A DNA stretch of 64,000 nucleotides from Pseudomonadales bacterium. GTDB lineage: Bacteria; Pseudomonadota; Gammaproteobacteria; Pseudomonadales; Azotimanducaceae. The stretch is from assembly GCA_024234635.1 (NCBI GenBank), contig JACKNX010000007.1, positions 62,001 through 126,000 on the forward strand, in the 5' to 3' direction. The notes beneath the pieces are model-generated. The model had not been told where the DNA came from and made no database searches. It saw only the letters and a program-made list of their open reading frames with translations. How positions within the stretch are numbered: position 1 is the first letter of the stretch; each line of letters opens with the position of its first letter. Both the position numbers and the translations under genes were made by a program. Positions 1 through 9,285 of this stretch are shown piece after piece.

Positions 1-208
1 AAAGAAGTCTTCCAGCAGATACCACATGTCACACGATCCTGTTTGAGTACGGGGGCGCCGGGACGAAACAGTCGGCGCGGGAATTCTATCAGCGCGACCA
101 GCCAGTGACACGGGGTTTGCTGCTGTCTGGTTCCTGAAACCACGACCTGTCGACAGGCCGTGGCCGATCCGGCCGGGACACCGGGACCGGGCCGATTGCG
201 CGGGACCG
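1..208. other. Left-edge region without a clear gene; strong hairpin
   Basis: A short plus-strand frame enters from the left edge and stops with TGA at 135-137. Its last 44 codons match nothing I recognise and have weaker GC3 than the neighbours, so it could be a gene end or chance. Directly after it, 140-163 forms a near-perfect hairpin: CCTGTCGACAGG at 146-157, flanked by CCACG and CGTGG with one mismatched position on each side. There is no T-tract, so it is only terminator-like. The rest, to 208, shows nothing coding. Confidence 0.35.
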
Positions 209-271
209 CCTAACAGCTGGCCACGTTGCGATTGCCAGCGCTGTCGCGCATGGAACTGAAGTTCCATGAGA
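209..271 (+). repeat. Short dispersed repeat unit, copy A
   Basis: This unit of about 60 bp begins CCTAACAGCTGGCCACG and ends in the hairpin CATGGAAC-tga-aGTTCCATG. Near-identical units lie at 9102-9166, 11190-11252 and, twice in tandem, at 27906-28014. It is non-coding and rich in inverted repeats, like REP-type or small MITE-type sequences. Copy A is followed at once by the larger element at 272-407. Confidence 0.8.
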
Positions 272-407
272 GGCTGCTGAAAAAGTCCCTCCTGAACTTG
301 TTTCAGCAGCCGTCGGCTTCGCCGACTCGCGCCAAATGCAGCGTTTTCCGCTGCATTTTCGGACCAGCCGTCCCTGGCTGGCATACCAGGCTGCTTTTTC
401 AGCAGCC
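272..407 (+). mobile_element. MITE-like element, copy A (136 bp, intact inverted ends)
   Basis: The ends are perfect 14-bp terminal inverted repeats: GGCTGCTGAAAAAG at 272-285 and CTTTTTCAGCAGCC at 394-407. The interior has hairpins including GTCGGC-ttc-GCCGAC, AATGCAGCG...CGCTGCATT and CCAGCC...GGCTGG. There is no open frame of useful size, so it could only move with a transposase supplied in trans. Related copies are at 11253-11376 (right end lost), 28015-28153 (diverged) and 17690-17826 (diverged, opposite orientation). It lies downstream of the rimO stop codon. Confidence 0.75.
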
Positions 408-504
408 TTGCTAATCAACCCATCACCTTTTGCCGACAGGCTCCGGACAGAACGCCCTGATCAGCCCGAAGGCACTCCGCCGACGACTGGATCCGTGCGG
501 ACCG

Positions 505-1821
505 TCAACCGACTTGCACCGGACGGCCGATCTGCCGGGCCTCGAGATCGTGATCATCGGCTCCGGTCACCTCCACCCAGGCGAAATCACCAGGCACGAG
601 ACCCCGCGCATCCTGAATGACAACCACGCCGTCCACATCCGGCGCGTCTCGCACCGTTCGGGCAATCGTCACCTCGCCTTCCACCGCGTCCACGAGCACG
701 CGCATCCGCCGTCCCACCAGTTGCTGCAGCTTGTCGGCGCTGATCGCCGCCTGGACTTCCATCAGGGTTTCCTGCCTGTCCAGCTTGTCGCGTTCCGGGA
801 CGTGATCCGCCAGCGCGTTGGCGGCGGCGCCCGCAACCGCGGAGTACGTAAAGCAGCCAACCCGATCCAGGCGCGCGTCCTCCAGGAAATCCAGCAACAT
901 GCCGAAGTCGTCATCGGTCTCTCCCGGGAAGCCGACGATGAACGTGGAACGGATTGCCAGGTCGGGACACAACTCGCGCCACCGGGCGAGACGCTCGAGC
1001 ATCCGCTCCACGGCTGCCGGTCGTCGCATGGCCTTCAGGATCGCCGGCGAAGCGTGCTGCAGCGGCATGTCCAGATACGGCAGCAGTCGGCCTTCCGCCA
1101 TGAGTGGTACCAGTTCGTCGACATGGGGATACGGATACACGTAGTGCAGGCGCACCCAGGGAAAGCGTTCACCAAGCGCCTCCGACAAGGTGCGGATGTC
1201 CGTGGCCAATTCGCGATCGCCGACACGGGCGGGCGCGTAACGGAGATCCAGCCCATAGGCCGAGGTGTCCTGAGCGATAACCAGCGCTTCCTTGACGCCC
1301 TGCGCCGCCAGGGCATCCGCCTCGGCAAGCACCTCATCAATGCGGCGCGACCGCAGCCGACCACGCAGGCCGGGAATGATGCAGAAGGTGCAATGGTGAT
1401 TGCAGCCTTCGGAAATCTTCAGATAGGCGTAGTGCGGTGGCGTCAGTTTGATGCCAGCCGGTCCCATGAGGTACTCCACCTCACCATCCGTGGGCGCCAG
1501 GGCGCTGACTGCCGCCACCACCCGATCCGGTTCCGCCGGACCGCTGATATGACGGATACGCGGAAACCGCGTCCGCAGCAGATCCATCTCCTTGCCCAGG
1601 CAGCCGGTGATGACAACCTCGCCTCCTGCATCGAGCAGCGCTTCGATGGTGGCGAACGATTCCTCACGGGCGGCGTCGATGAAGCCACAGGTATTGACCA
1701 CCGTGACATCCGCGTCGCCGTCCACCGTCTCGATACCGGCCCTGGCAAGCCCGGTGAGTATCCGTTCGGAATCCACGAGTGCCTTGGGGCACCCCAGCGA
1801 GACAAAACCCACGGTTGGCAT
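505..1821 (-). CDS. rimO: Ribosomal protein S12 (Asp) methylthiotransferase RimO
   Basis: RimO is a radical-SAM enzyme that adds a methylthio group to an aspartate of ribosomal protein S12. The 438-residue product has all three parts of the family. The N-terminal UPF0004 domain carries three cluster cysteines (C11 in SLGCPK, C45 in NTCGF, C74 in TGCLG). The radical-SAM motif CNHHCTFC has C140, C144 and C147. A TRAM domain forms the C-terminus. I chose the ATG at 1819-1821 because MPTVGFVSLGCPK matches the usual RimO start; an in-frame ATG 93 bases upstream would add a tail the family lacks. The gene stands alone, with MITE-like copy A beyond its stop. Confidence 0.95.
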   Translation of the reverse strand: MPTVGFVSLGCPKALVDSERILTGLARAGIETVDGDADVTVVNTCGFIDAAREESFATIEALLDAGGEVVITGCLGKEMDLLRTRFPRIRHISGPAEPDRVVAAVSALAPTDGEVEYLMGPAGIKLTPPHYAYLKISEGCNHHCTFCIIPGLRGRLRSRRIDEVLAEADALAAQGVKEALVIAQDTSAYGLDLRYAPARVGDRELATDIRTLSEALGERFPWVRLHYVYPYPHVDELVPLMAEGRLLPYLDMPLQHASPAILKAMRRPAAVERMLERLARWRELCPDLAIRSTFIVGFPGETDDDFGMLLDFLEDARLDRVGCFTYSAVAGAAANALADHVPERDKLDRQETLMEVQAAISADKLQQLVGRRMRVLVDAVEGEVTIARTVRDAPDVDGVVVIQDARGLVPGDFAWVEVTGADDHDLEARQIGRPVQVG

Positions 1822-2090
1822 GACGGCGATCCGGTAATGGCTGTAGGCGGGGCGCGCGATGTTACCCGCCGTCTGCAAGGTCGTCATCATCAGCAGCGTC
1901 AGGAAAATCGGCAACGTCCGCGCGAAACCAACTTCCGCGGCGACCCTGACCTGTACCCACTTCCCGGCACCGGGTCGGGTCGGCCAGGAACCGCCGGCAC
2001 GACAAGCGGGATGATCTGGTCGTTGTATTGCAACCCAGGTTGCGCAGAATGCAGACGATCCTCACAACGGCCGCCAAAGGAAACAATGCC

Positions 2091-3632
2091 ATGCTGTCCC
2101 GACGCCAACTGCTCTCTCGCGGCGCAACCGCCGCGCTGCTGTCCGCCACCGGTACCGCAACCGAGGCGCGCGCGCCGACCGAGCGCTTCGCGCATGGCGT
2201 GGCGAGTGGCGACCCGTTAGCGAACAGCGTGATTCTGTGGACACGCATCTCCGGCGGCTCCGAGCGCGGCGATCGCGTGAAATGGCGTATCGCCGCCGAT
2301 CCTGCAATGCGACAGGTAGTCAACGGTGGCGAAGTCACGGCGCTGCCCTGGCGGGACCATTGCGTGAAGGTGGACGCTGACGGCCTGGAAGACGGGCGCA
2401 CCTGGTACTACCAGTTCGAGTGCAACGGCCAGAAGAGCCCGATCGGCCGGACGCGGACACTCCCGGTCGGCGACGTGTCGGCCCTGCGCTTCGCCGTGGT
2501 TTCCTGCTCCAACTTTCCGTTCGGCTTCTTCAATGCCTACGGTCGCATCGCCGCACGGGAGGACCTGGACGCGGTGCTCCATCTGGGGGACTACATCTAC
2601 GAATATGCACCCGGAGACTACGGAGATGGCAGCGCCATTGGCCGCGCGCATCAGCCGGCACACGAAATCGTGACACTGGCGGACTACCGGCAGCGACACG
2701 CCCAGTATCGCTCCGATCCCGACCTGCGCGCGGCACACCAGCAACATCCCTGGATTACCGTCTGGGACGATCACGAATCCGCCAACAACAGCTGGCGGGA
2801 TGGCGCGGAAAATCATCAGCCGGCAAACGGCGAAGGCAACTGGCCTGATCGTCGCCGTGCCGCGGAACGCGCCTATTTTGAATGGATGCCCATACGGGAA
2901 CACGCTGGCAATCGTGGCGCCATGACCTGGCGCAGCTTCCGCTTCGGCACGCTTTGCGACCTCATCATGCTCGACACGCGCCTCTGGGGACGCAGCGAAC
3001 AGGTGGCGAATCGCCTCGACGACATGGCCATGAACGCAAGCGGACGTTCCATCCTCGGCGCCGATCAGCAGGCCTGGCTGGCCGAGGAACTGCGTACATC
3101 CCGGCGGGATGGCAGTCGCTGGCGCCTGCTTGGTCAGCAGTGCATGTTCTCGCAGCTCCTGGACGCCGAGCGACACGTGCTCAACACGGACCAGTGGGAC
3201 GGCTATCCCGCCTCACGCGCAGCGATTCTCGATCAGCTCGCGGCGGAGCAGATCGACAATACCGTCATTCTCACGGGAGACATCCACTCCGCGTGGGCAC
3301 TGGACGTCACGCGCGACCCGTGGAACGGCTACGATCCGCAGACGGGCAGCGGCTCCCTGGCCGTCGAACTGATCACCACCTCCGTGACGTCGCCCGGTCC
3401 GTTTGGTGATGAGGCCAAGGCACTGGAATACGAAAACCGCTTCATGACTCAACTGCCACATCTGCGCTGGACCAATTTCCGTCAACACGGGTACCTGCTG
3501 GTGACGCTCTCCGCCGACACCGCTCAGGCCGATTGGTGGATGGTTGACACCATCGCCTCGCGCTCCGAAGGCGAGTCATTGGCCAGGAGCATGCGAATCG
3601 ACAACGCCAGCAATTGCCTCGCCCGCGCCTGA
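2091..3632 (+). CDS. phoD: PhoD-family alkaline phosphatase/phosphodiesterase, Tat-exported
   Basis: This 513-residue protein belongs to the PhoD-like metallophosphatase family (Ca/Fe-dependent phosphomono- or diesterases active outside the cytoplasm). It begins with a Tat-type signal (SRRQLLSRG, then a hydrophobic stretch ending near ATEARA). Next come the PhoD N-terminal domain (FAHGVASGDPLANSVILWTR) and the metal-site motifs LHLGDYIYEY, WDDHE and LTGDIHSAW. I placed the start at the ATG at 2091, preceded by AAAGGA, because it puts the twin-arginine motif at the N-terminus; an upstream in-frame ATG at 2028 does not. A role in phosphate scavenging is inferred from the family; no Pho box was identified. 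Confidence 0.9.
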   Translation: MLSRRQLLSRGATAALLSATGTATEARAPTERFAHGVASGDPLANSVILWTRISGGSERGDRVKWRIAADPAMRQVVNGGEVTALPWRDHCVKVDADGLEDGRTWYYQFECNGQKSPIGRTRTLPVGDVSALRFAVVSCSNFPFGFFNAYGRIAAREDLDAVLHLGDYIYEYAPGDYGDGSAIGRAHQPAHEIVTLADYRQRHAQYRSDPDLRAAHQQHPWITVWDDHESANNSWRDGAENHQPANGEGNWPDRRRAAERAYFEWMPIREHAGNRGAMTWRSFRFGTLCDLIMLDTRLWGRSEQVANRLDDMAMNASGRSILGADQQAWLAEELRTSRRDGSRWRLLGQQCMFSQLLDAERHVLNTDQWDGYPASRAAILDQLAAEQIDNTVILTGDIHSAWALDVTRDPWNGYDPQTGSGSLAVELITTSVTSPGPFGDEAKALEYENRFMTQLPHLRWTNFRQHGYLLVTLSADTAQADWWMVDTIASRSEGESLARSMRIDNASNCLARA

Positions 3633-3853
3633 CCGGTCCAGTGCCAGCCGCATTCCAGGCGGCAGGGGCGTCGCAATTCTGACAGCCGCGCCGGTCTGCG
3701 ACGACGGTATTGCGACGACCCGATTCAACCGTGCGGGACCGCCGGAATCGGGCCCTGTTCGCAGCGTGACGGGCCTCACAGGACAACACTCCGCAGACGG
3801 CATACAGGTCGCGGGCAGTTACGATAAGCCCACGCCACGCAACTTCGGGCACG

Positions 3854-6589
3854 ATGGAATCCCGGGACGACTCCGCAGTAGCAACATCGTCAGTCACCAG
3901 CGGCTTCGCGCAACGGTCAACAGGCCATGAATTCGCGCCCGCTGGCGCTGGCATTCCCGGTTGGCTGTTCACCTCGTATGTCACCATCGGCGTCGCCAGC
4001 CTGCTGATTGCCGGGACGCTTAACAAGTCGATAAACGCTGACTACCTGACAATGATCACCGTGGGCCTGCCAACGGTGGCAGTCGTCTGGTATGCCGTGC
4101 TGCGGCCCCGCCACAGCTTTCGCCGCCCCTGGCTCATGCTCGCGCTGGCGCTCACCTGCTTCATGGCCGGCGAGGCAATCTGGACGCTGTACACGTTTAT
4201 GGACGAAGACCCGTTCCCGTCCATTGCCGATCTGTTTTTTGTCTGTGGCTATCTGCCACTGGTTATCTCCGCCGTGCAGCTGGCGCCCGACGCCGACGGC
4301 TTCGCGCGCCGGACCGCCTGGCTGGACGCGGTTATTTTTACGCTGGTCTGCGCGCTGGTGTTCTGGCAAAGCGTGGTTTCCGAGTCAGCCGGCGTGGCGG
4401 TGACACAGGCGATCCTCGTCAGTCACTTCTACGCAGGGCTCGATCTCCTCGCCTTCGCGTTCATCCTGCGAACACTGCTGCTGTCCCCCAAACCGACTTC
4501 CGCAACGCTGGTATTTTCTCTCGGCCTGGTTACGACCATGGCGGCCGACATTGCGCACTGCTGGCTGGAGTGGCGAGGCCAGGGGGCGCTCGCGGACGAT
4601 GTCCAGCCACTGTGGATGCTGGGCTATCTGTGCTTCGGCAGCGCAGCGCTGTTGCCATCCGCACAGCGCTCCGCGCCGGTGAGCCAGTCCGAAGATCCCG
4701 GCGTATTGCGACTCGTTACCGTCCTTCTGGTGACGCTCACCCCTCTCCTGGTCGTACTTCGGGAACTCATCAGCAGCGCGGCGCCGAACTGGACCACCGT
4801 CACCGCCGCGTTGTCCATTTCCGCGATCACCATGATGCTCGTTGTCATGCGCATGTGGGCGCTCGTCTCCCGCACACAGCAACTGGAATCCGCGCGAGGC
4901 ACCGAACGCCTGTCCACGCTCATCCACCACTCCTCCGATGCCATCCTGCTGCTCGACACCCGCGGCTGCATCACCTTCACAAGCCCGGCCTGGGCGTTGC
5001 TGTGGGGATTTTCGGCACAGGAGTCGGCGGGTCATTCCATCTACTCGTTCCTCGACGACGATAGCATCGAGGCCATGCGCAATCAGCTCGGCATGGCGTA
5101 CGCGAATGACCATCTGGCCGCCGCCGTGCCCGTGGACGGTCTGCTGCGCGCCGCCAATGGGGCATTGCGCGATTTCGAGGGTACGGCGCGCAACCTCGTC
5201 ACCGACGACAACGTGCGCGCGATGGTTCTCACGCTGCGCGACACCACCGAACGCCGCCAGCTGGAGTCACAGCTGGCCAGGCGTGCCTTCCACGACGATC
5301 TCACGGGCCTGGCCAACCGCGCCCTGCTCGCTGACCGCATCGAGCAGGCGCTGTTGCGTCGGGTACGACAACCGCAGTTGTCGGTCGCGGTCCTGTTTCT
5401 CGATCTGGATGACTTCAAGGCCGTCAACGACGGCGCAGGGCACGCCACGGGCGACAAGCTGCTCATCGAAGTGGCGCGACGTCTGCGGGCCGCCGTCCGC
5501 CCCATGGACACGGTAGCCCGACTCGGCGGGGACGAATTTGCGATCCTCATGGAAGGTCCGTGGAACGAGGCGGAGGTTCGCGACAGCGCGCAGCGCGTGC
5601 TCTCGAAGCTGGAGGAGATCGTTACCATCGGCGAACTGCAGCTCAACATTCCCGCCAGTATCGGCATGGTGATTGCCGCACCGGACGACAATGTAGAGTC
5701 GTTGCTGCGGCACGCTGACCTCGCCATGTACGATGCAAAATCCAAGGGCAAGTGCTGTATCGCAATGTTCGATGCCAGGCTGCGCGAGCGCGCGCGGGAG
5801 CACCTGGCCCTTAAGGTGGACCTGCCGATCGCGCTCGCTGAAAACCAGTTCCACCTGATGTATCAGCCTATCCAGAAGGTCGCCGACGGCTCCCTGCACG
5901 GCTTCGAAGCGCTCCTGCGATGGCGGCACCCTGAGCGCGGACTGATCTCGCCAGCGGAGTTCATCCCCTCGGCCGAGGAGACGGGCATGATCATCCCCAT
6001 CGGTCGCTGGGTGCTGCGGGAAGCGTGCCGGCAGTGCGCCGAATGGAACCGCGGTTTCGATCAGTCCGTGACCATTGCCGTCAACGTATCGGCTCTGCAG
6101 ATCGCGCGGCCGGACTTCATCGGCGATTTGCGCTCACTGCTGACTGAAGTGGGCCTGTCACCCGACCACCTGACGATCGAGCTGACGGAATCCGTACTCG
6201 CGGATACCCAGGTGGTTGAACCCGTGTTGCAGAGCCTGCGCGACATGGGTGTGGCCATTGCCATCGACGACTTTGGCACCGGCTACTCCTCGCTGGCCTA
6301 TCTGCAGCGCCTGCCGGTATCCACCATCAAAGTCGATCGCGCCTTCGTGCAGGAGCTTTCAGCCGCCGGCACGTCGACGCTCGTGGAGAGCATCCTTTCC
6401 ATTGCCCGCGCGCTGCGCCTGACGACGGTAGCCGAAGGCGTGGAAACCGCCGACCAGCTCACGGCACTGATTGATCTGGGCTGTGACCGCGCGCAGGGTT
6501 ACCACCTCGGCCGGCCGATGGAGGTGCGCCAGGTGGAAGCGTTGCTGCGCGGCGAGACGACCAACCCGCTTCGCCGATCGGTTGCCTGA
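3854..6589 (+). CDS. Membrane PAS-GGDEF-EAL cyclic-di-GMP protein
   Basis: This 911-residue protein probably both makes and breaks down cyclic-di-GMP. Residues from about 35 to 325 are mostly hydrophobic (eight or more predicted membrane segments, a MASE-like sensor). A PAS domain follows (about 345-460), then GGDEF (about 475-630), then EAL (about 645-900). The GGDEF motif is intact at residues 558-562. The EAL motif is intact at 685-687, with NVSALQ, ELTES, IDDFGTGYSSL and AEGVET downstream, so neither domain is obviously dead. Which activity dominates cannot be read from sequence. The gene appears monocistronic; about 220 bases upstream hold nothing recognisable. Confidence 0.93.
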   Translation: MESRDDSAVATSSVTSGFAQRSTGHEFAPAGAGIPGWLFTSYVTIGVASLLIAGTLNKSINADYLTMITVGLPTVAVVWYAVLRPRHSFRRPWLMLALALTCFMAGEAIWTLYTFMDEDPFPSIADLFFVCGYLPLVISAVQLAPDADGFARRTAWLDAVIFTLVCALVFWQSVVSESAGVAVTQAILVSHFYAGLDLLAFAFILRTLLLSPKPTSATLVFSLGLVTTMAADIAHCWLEWRGQGALADDVQPLWMLGYLCFGSAALLPSAQRSAPVSQSEDPGVLRLVTVLLVTLTPLLVVLRELISSAAPNWTTVTAALSISAITMMLVVMRMWALVSRTQQLESARGTERLSTLIHHSSDAILLLDTRGCITFTSPAWALLWGFSAQESAGHSIYSFLDDDSIEAMRNQLGMAYANDHLAAAVPVDGLLRAANGALRDFEGTARNLVTDDNVRAMVLTLRDTTERRQLESQLARRAFHDDLTGLANRALLADRIEQALLRRVRQPQLSVAVLFLDLDDFKAVNDGAGHATGDKLLIEVARRLRAAVRPMDTVARLGGDEFAILMEGPWNEAEVRDSAQRVLSKLEEIVTIGELQLNIPASIGMVIAAPDDNVESLLRHADLAMYDAKSKGKCCIAMFDARLRERAREHLALKVDLPIALAENQFHLMYQPIQKVADGSLHGFEALLRWRHPERGLISPAEFIPSAEETGMIIPIGRWVLREACRQCAEWNRGFDQSVTIAVNVSALQIARPDFIGDLRSLLTEVGLSPDHLTIELTESVLADTQVVEPVLQSLRDMGVAIAIDDFGTGYSSLAYLQRLPVSTIKVDRAFVQELSAAGTSTLVESILSIARALRLTTVAEGVETADQLTALIDLGCDRAQGYHLGRPMEVRQVEALLRGETTNPLRRSVA

Positions 6590-6835
6590 GGCGGCGGCGC
6601 CAGTCGATCCGCGACAACGCCACCTGCTCACCCGGTCGGCTTCACCGGGTCGCCAGGTACACCTGCCCACCCCGGTGCGCAGCACCTGCGCTCCAGCATC
6701 CGCCAGCCCCTTCGCCCGGGAATCCGGATGGTCGCCAGCAATCGTGGGGTATTGCCTTTTCCACCACACGCGCATCTGATCCATCCTCCCCGGCGCCGGG
6801 TCCCCGGCGCCGCGTTACGAGGAGTACTTCTCACC

Positions 6836-7807
6836 ATGTCGGCGCCATCGCCACAGCTCGCCACGATGGGCCCACGTTTCGCCATCATCGGGGCATTTGC
6901 CGTCATCTACAGCATCTGGGGGACAACCTACCTCGCCATCGCCCTGTCGCTCGAAACGCTGCCACCATTCCTCTCGGGCGCCAGCCGCTTCCTGCTGGCG
7001 GCATCGATCCTGGGGGTGTGGCTGGGTATTCGCTCGCCGGGAAACTTCCGCGGCGTGCCACTCACACGCGCCATCGTCGTCGGCGTGCTGCTTACGGGCG
7101 TGGGCAACGGCCTTGTCGTGTATGCGCAGCAAGGCGTGCCGTCCGGCATCGCCGCGTTGTTCGTGAGTGCCATTCCCGGTCTGGTTCTGCTGCTGGACGC
7201 GGCGTTTTTTACCCGCCGCGCGCCGCCCGTGGTGCCACTGACAGGCGTGTGTGTTGCACTCGCCGGTATCGGGTTGCTGTCCGGGGATCTGGCCAATCTG
7301 AGTGAATCGGTCAGTTGGCGGCATCTGGCGGCATTGCTCATCGCCGCCACCGGGTGGAGCCTCGGCACGCTGCTGCAGCGTGGTAGCGCCGCCTCGGCAT
7401 CGCTCCTCGCCTTCACCTGCGTTCAGATGGCCGCCGGCGGCGGCTTCCAGCTGTTGCTTGCGACTACCACAGGGGAAGTCACCGACTTCGACTGGCACCG
7501 CGTGAGCCTGGTTTCAGCGCTGGCCGTTCTCTACCTCGTGGTGTTCGGCAGCATCATCGCCTTCAACTGCTACCTCTGGCTGCTTGGTCGGGTGGATGCC
7601 AGCGCCGTGACCACGTATGCGCTGGTCAATCCAATCCTCGCCCTGGTACTGGGCAGTCTCGTGATGGGCGAGCGCCTGACACCTCAGGCCTTCGGCGCGG
7701 CACTGTGCGTGCTGACCGGCGTGGCGCTGATCCTGTTCCACGGCGTGCGGCTGCGCCGCCGTCGCGCCATGCGGACAGCAACGACGTCAGGCAACACGTC
7801 CGTCTGA
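6836..7807 (+). CDS. EamA/DMT-family small-molecule exporter
   Basis: This 323-residue inner-membrane protein has about ten hydrophobic segments arranged as two EamA repeats (YSIWGTTYLAI near the N-terminus; TYALVNPILALVLGSLVMGE in the second). Members of the drug/metabolite transporter superfamily often export amino acids or metabolites, but the substrate cannot be inferred here. The ATG at 6836 has an ACGAGGAG ribosome site about ten bases upstream; a longer frame from 6728 would add an unlikely arginine- and proline-rich tail. It ends 17 bases from the stop of the convergent CoA-transferase gene. Confidence 0.88.
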   Translation: MSAPSPQLATMGPRFAIIGAFAVIYSIWGTTYLAIALSLETLPPFLSGASRFLLAASILGVWLGIRSPGNFRGVPLTRAIVVGVLLTGVGNGLVVYAQQGVPSGIAALFVSAIPGLVLLLDAAFFTRRAPPVVPLTGVCVALAGIGLLSGDLANLSESVSWRHLAALLIAATGWSLGTLLQRGSAASASLLAFTCVQMAAGGGFQLLLATTTGEVTDFDWHRVSLVSALAVLYLVVFGSIIAFNCYLWLLGRVDASAVTTYALVNPILALVLGSLVMGERLTPQAFGAALCVLTGVALILFHGVRLRRRRAMRTATTSGNTSV

Positions 7808-7824
7808 CTCCCCGGCGACGGCAC

Positions 7825-9033
7825 CTACTCCGTCGCCAGTACACCCTTCGCCAGCAACTCATCGATACGCGCGGCGGACAGGCCCGCTTCAGCGAACACC
7901 TCCCGGGTGTGCTGCCCCGCATCCGGTGCCGGACCACGCACTTCGATGTCCGCGCCGCGAATGTGGAAAGGCGCGGAGACCACCTCCATCGCCCCGGCAC
8001 GCTCGTGCACGATCACGCTGAAGGCGTCCGCTTCCAGCAGCACCGGATCCTCGGCAACTTCAGGCAAGGTTGCAACCGGCTCCCAGATGAGTCCGGCGGC
8101 GTCGAGTTTTTCACGCCAGTAGGCCAGGTCGTGCTTCGCGAACATCGCCCGGATCTCCGGCACGATGGATGGACCATATTCCGCCAGACCAAGCAGATCC
8201 TGAAAGCGCGTGTCACTGACCCACTCCGGCCGCTCCGCCATGCGGCAGAACTTGGGCCAGAACGGGGTAGCGAACGGCATCACGAGCAGAATCTCCCGGC
8301 CGTCCGAAGTGGTGTAAGAATTCCAGATCGGATTGGGCGGCGCGTTTCGGCTGGTCTTCTCCGGTTGCAGTCGCGTTGACAGGGCGCCGCAGACATCGCT
8401 GGCCAGCGCCCATATGCCGGTCCGCTGCAGCGTGACCTCCACATACTGCGGCTCGCCGCTCTGGTCCCGCAGTCGCAGTGCCGCCAGGATCGACGCCAGC
8501 AGATTCAGGCAGGTGGTGCGGTCACCATAACCTCCCCGCGAGATCAGCGAGCCCTCGTCCCGGTCGCCAAAGATGGACATGGCACCGGAGCGCGCCCAGA
8601 ACGCCGTCTGGTCAAATGCCTGCCGGTGGCTGTCCGGACCATGCGTCCCGTACCCGGACAACACCGCAAACACGGCGCGAGGCGCAACCGCATGTATATC
8701 GCCATCGGTGAGCGTATAGCGTTCCAGCCTGTCCCACGTCAGATTGGTGATGAAGACATCCACGTCACGCGCCAGGGTCTTTACCAGCTCCACGCCCTCC
8801 GGCGTCTCCAGGTTGACGCAGACGCCACGCTTGCCGCGATTGTCGAACTGGTACGCCGGATGCACCCCGTCCCCACCCAGCAGGGCCTTGTACATCTTGC
8901 GATAGCTATCCCCTCCGGGGGGTTCTACCTTGATGACGCTTGCCCCCATGTCAGCCATCAACGCGGCGCAACTCGGCGCCGCCAGCCAGCTGGCCACCTC
9001 CAGCACGCGAAGCCCCTGCAGCGGTGCGGTCAT
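7825..9033 (-). CDS. CaiB/BaiF (family III) CoA-transferase
   Basis: The 402-residue product belongs to family III CoA-transferases, which move CoA between organic acids. Visible hallmarks are the N-terminal GLRVLEVASWLAAPSCAALMADMGA, the CoA-site region KVEPPGGD, and GGYGDRTTCL, whose aspartate (D171) aligns with the catalytic Asp of formyl-CoA transferase. GGGAGGGAAG gives a strong ribosome site before the ATG. No dehydrogenase or acyl-CoA ligase lies next to it, so the substrate is open; racemase members such as AMACR share the fold. Confidence 0.9.
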   Translation of the reverse strand: MTAPLQGLRVLEVASWLAAPSCAALMADMGASVIKVEPPGGDSYRKMYKALLGGDGVHPAYQFDNRGKRGVCVNLETPEGVELVKTLARDVDVFITNLTWDRLERYTLTDGDIHAVAPRAVFAVLSGYGTHGPDSHRQAFDQTAFWARSGAMSIFGDRDEGSLISRGGYGDRTTCLNLLASILAALRLRDQSGEPQYVEVTLQRTGIWALASDVCGALSTRLQPEKTSRNAPPNPIWNSYTTSDGREILLVMPFATPFWPKFCRMAERPEWVSDTRFQDLLGLAEYGPSIVPEIRAMFAKHDLAYWREKLDAAGLIWEPVATLPEVAEDPVLLEADAFSVIVHERAGAMEVVSAPFHIRGADIEVRGPAPDAGQHTREVFAEAGLSAARIDELLAKGVLATE

Positions 9034-9101
9034 GTCTTCCCTCCCAGTGACGACAAGTAATTTCGCGGCATACCCCCACGGTCGCGCGAACGTCCGGCAA
9101 G

Positions 9102-9166
9102 CCTAATAGCTTGCCACGTTGCGATGGCCAGCGCAGTCGCGCATGGAACTTCGTTCCATGAGAGGT
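9102..9166 (+). repeat. Short dispersed repeat unit, copy B
   Basis: It begins CCTAATAGCTTGCCACG and ends in the perfect hairpin CATGGAAC-ttc-GTTCCATG. Unlike the other copies it sits in a divergent gap, between the start of the CoA-transferase gene and the start of the DUF4397 lipoprotein gene, and no recognisable MITE-like element follows it. It may lie in the 5' leader of the lipoprotein transcript. Confidence 0.75.
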
Positions 9167-9285
9167 TGTGCCGAAAGGTCATCCGGGTTCACGGCACGAC
9201 ACCCGCTACTGCCCCGGATGCCTGCCAAGATCGCTGTTTTCGTGTAGGCTGCGCCGGTTTTCGGCCACTCCCAAGACGTACCTTC

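Noticed and set aside
89..418. 109-codon minus-strand open frame at the left edge
   Set aside because: It runs through the repeat unit and MITE-like copy A and has no plausible product.
430..2220. 596-codon open frame opposite rimO
   Set aside because: It mirrors the rimO coding strand. RimO has all cluster motifs, while the opposite translation has no recognisable domain.
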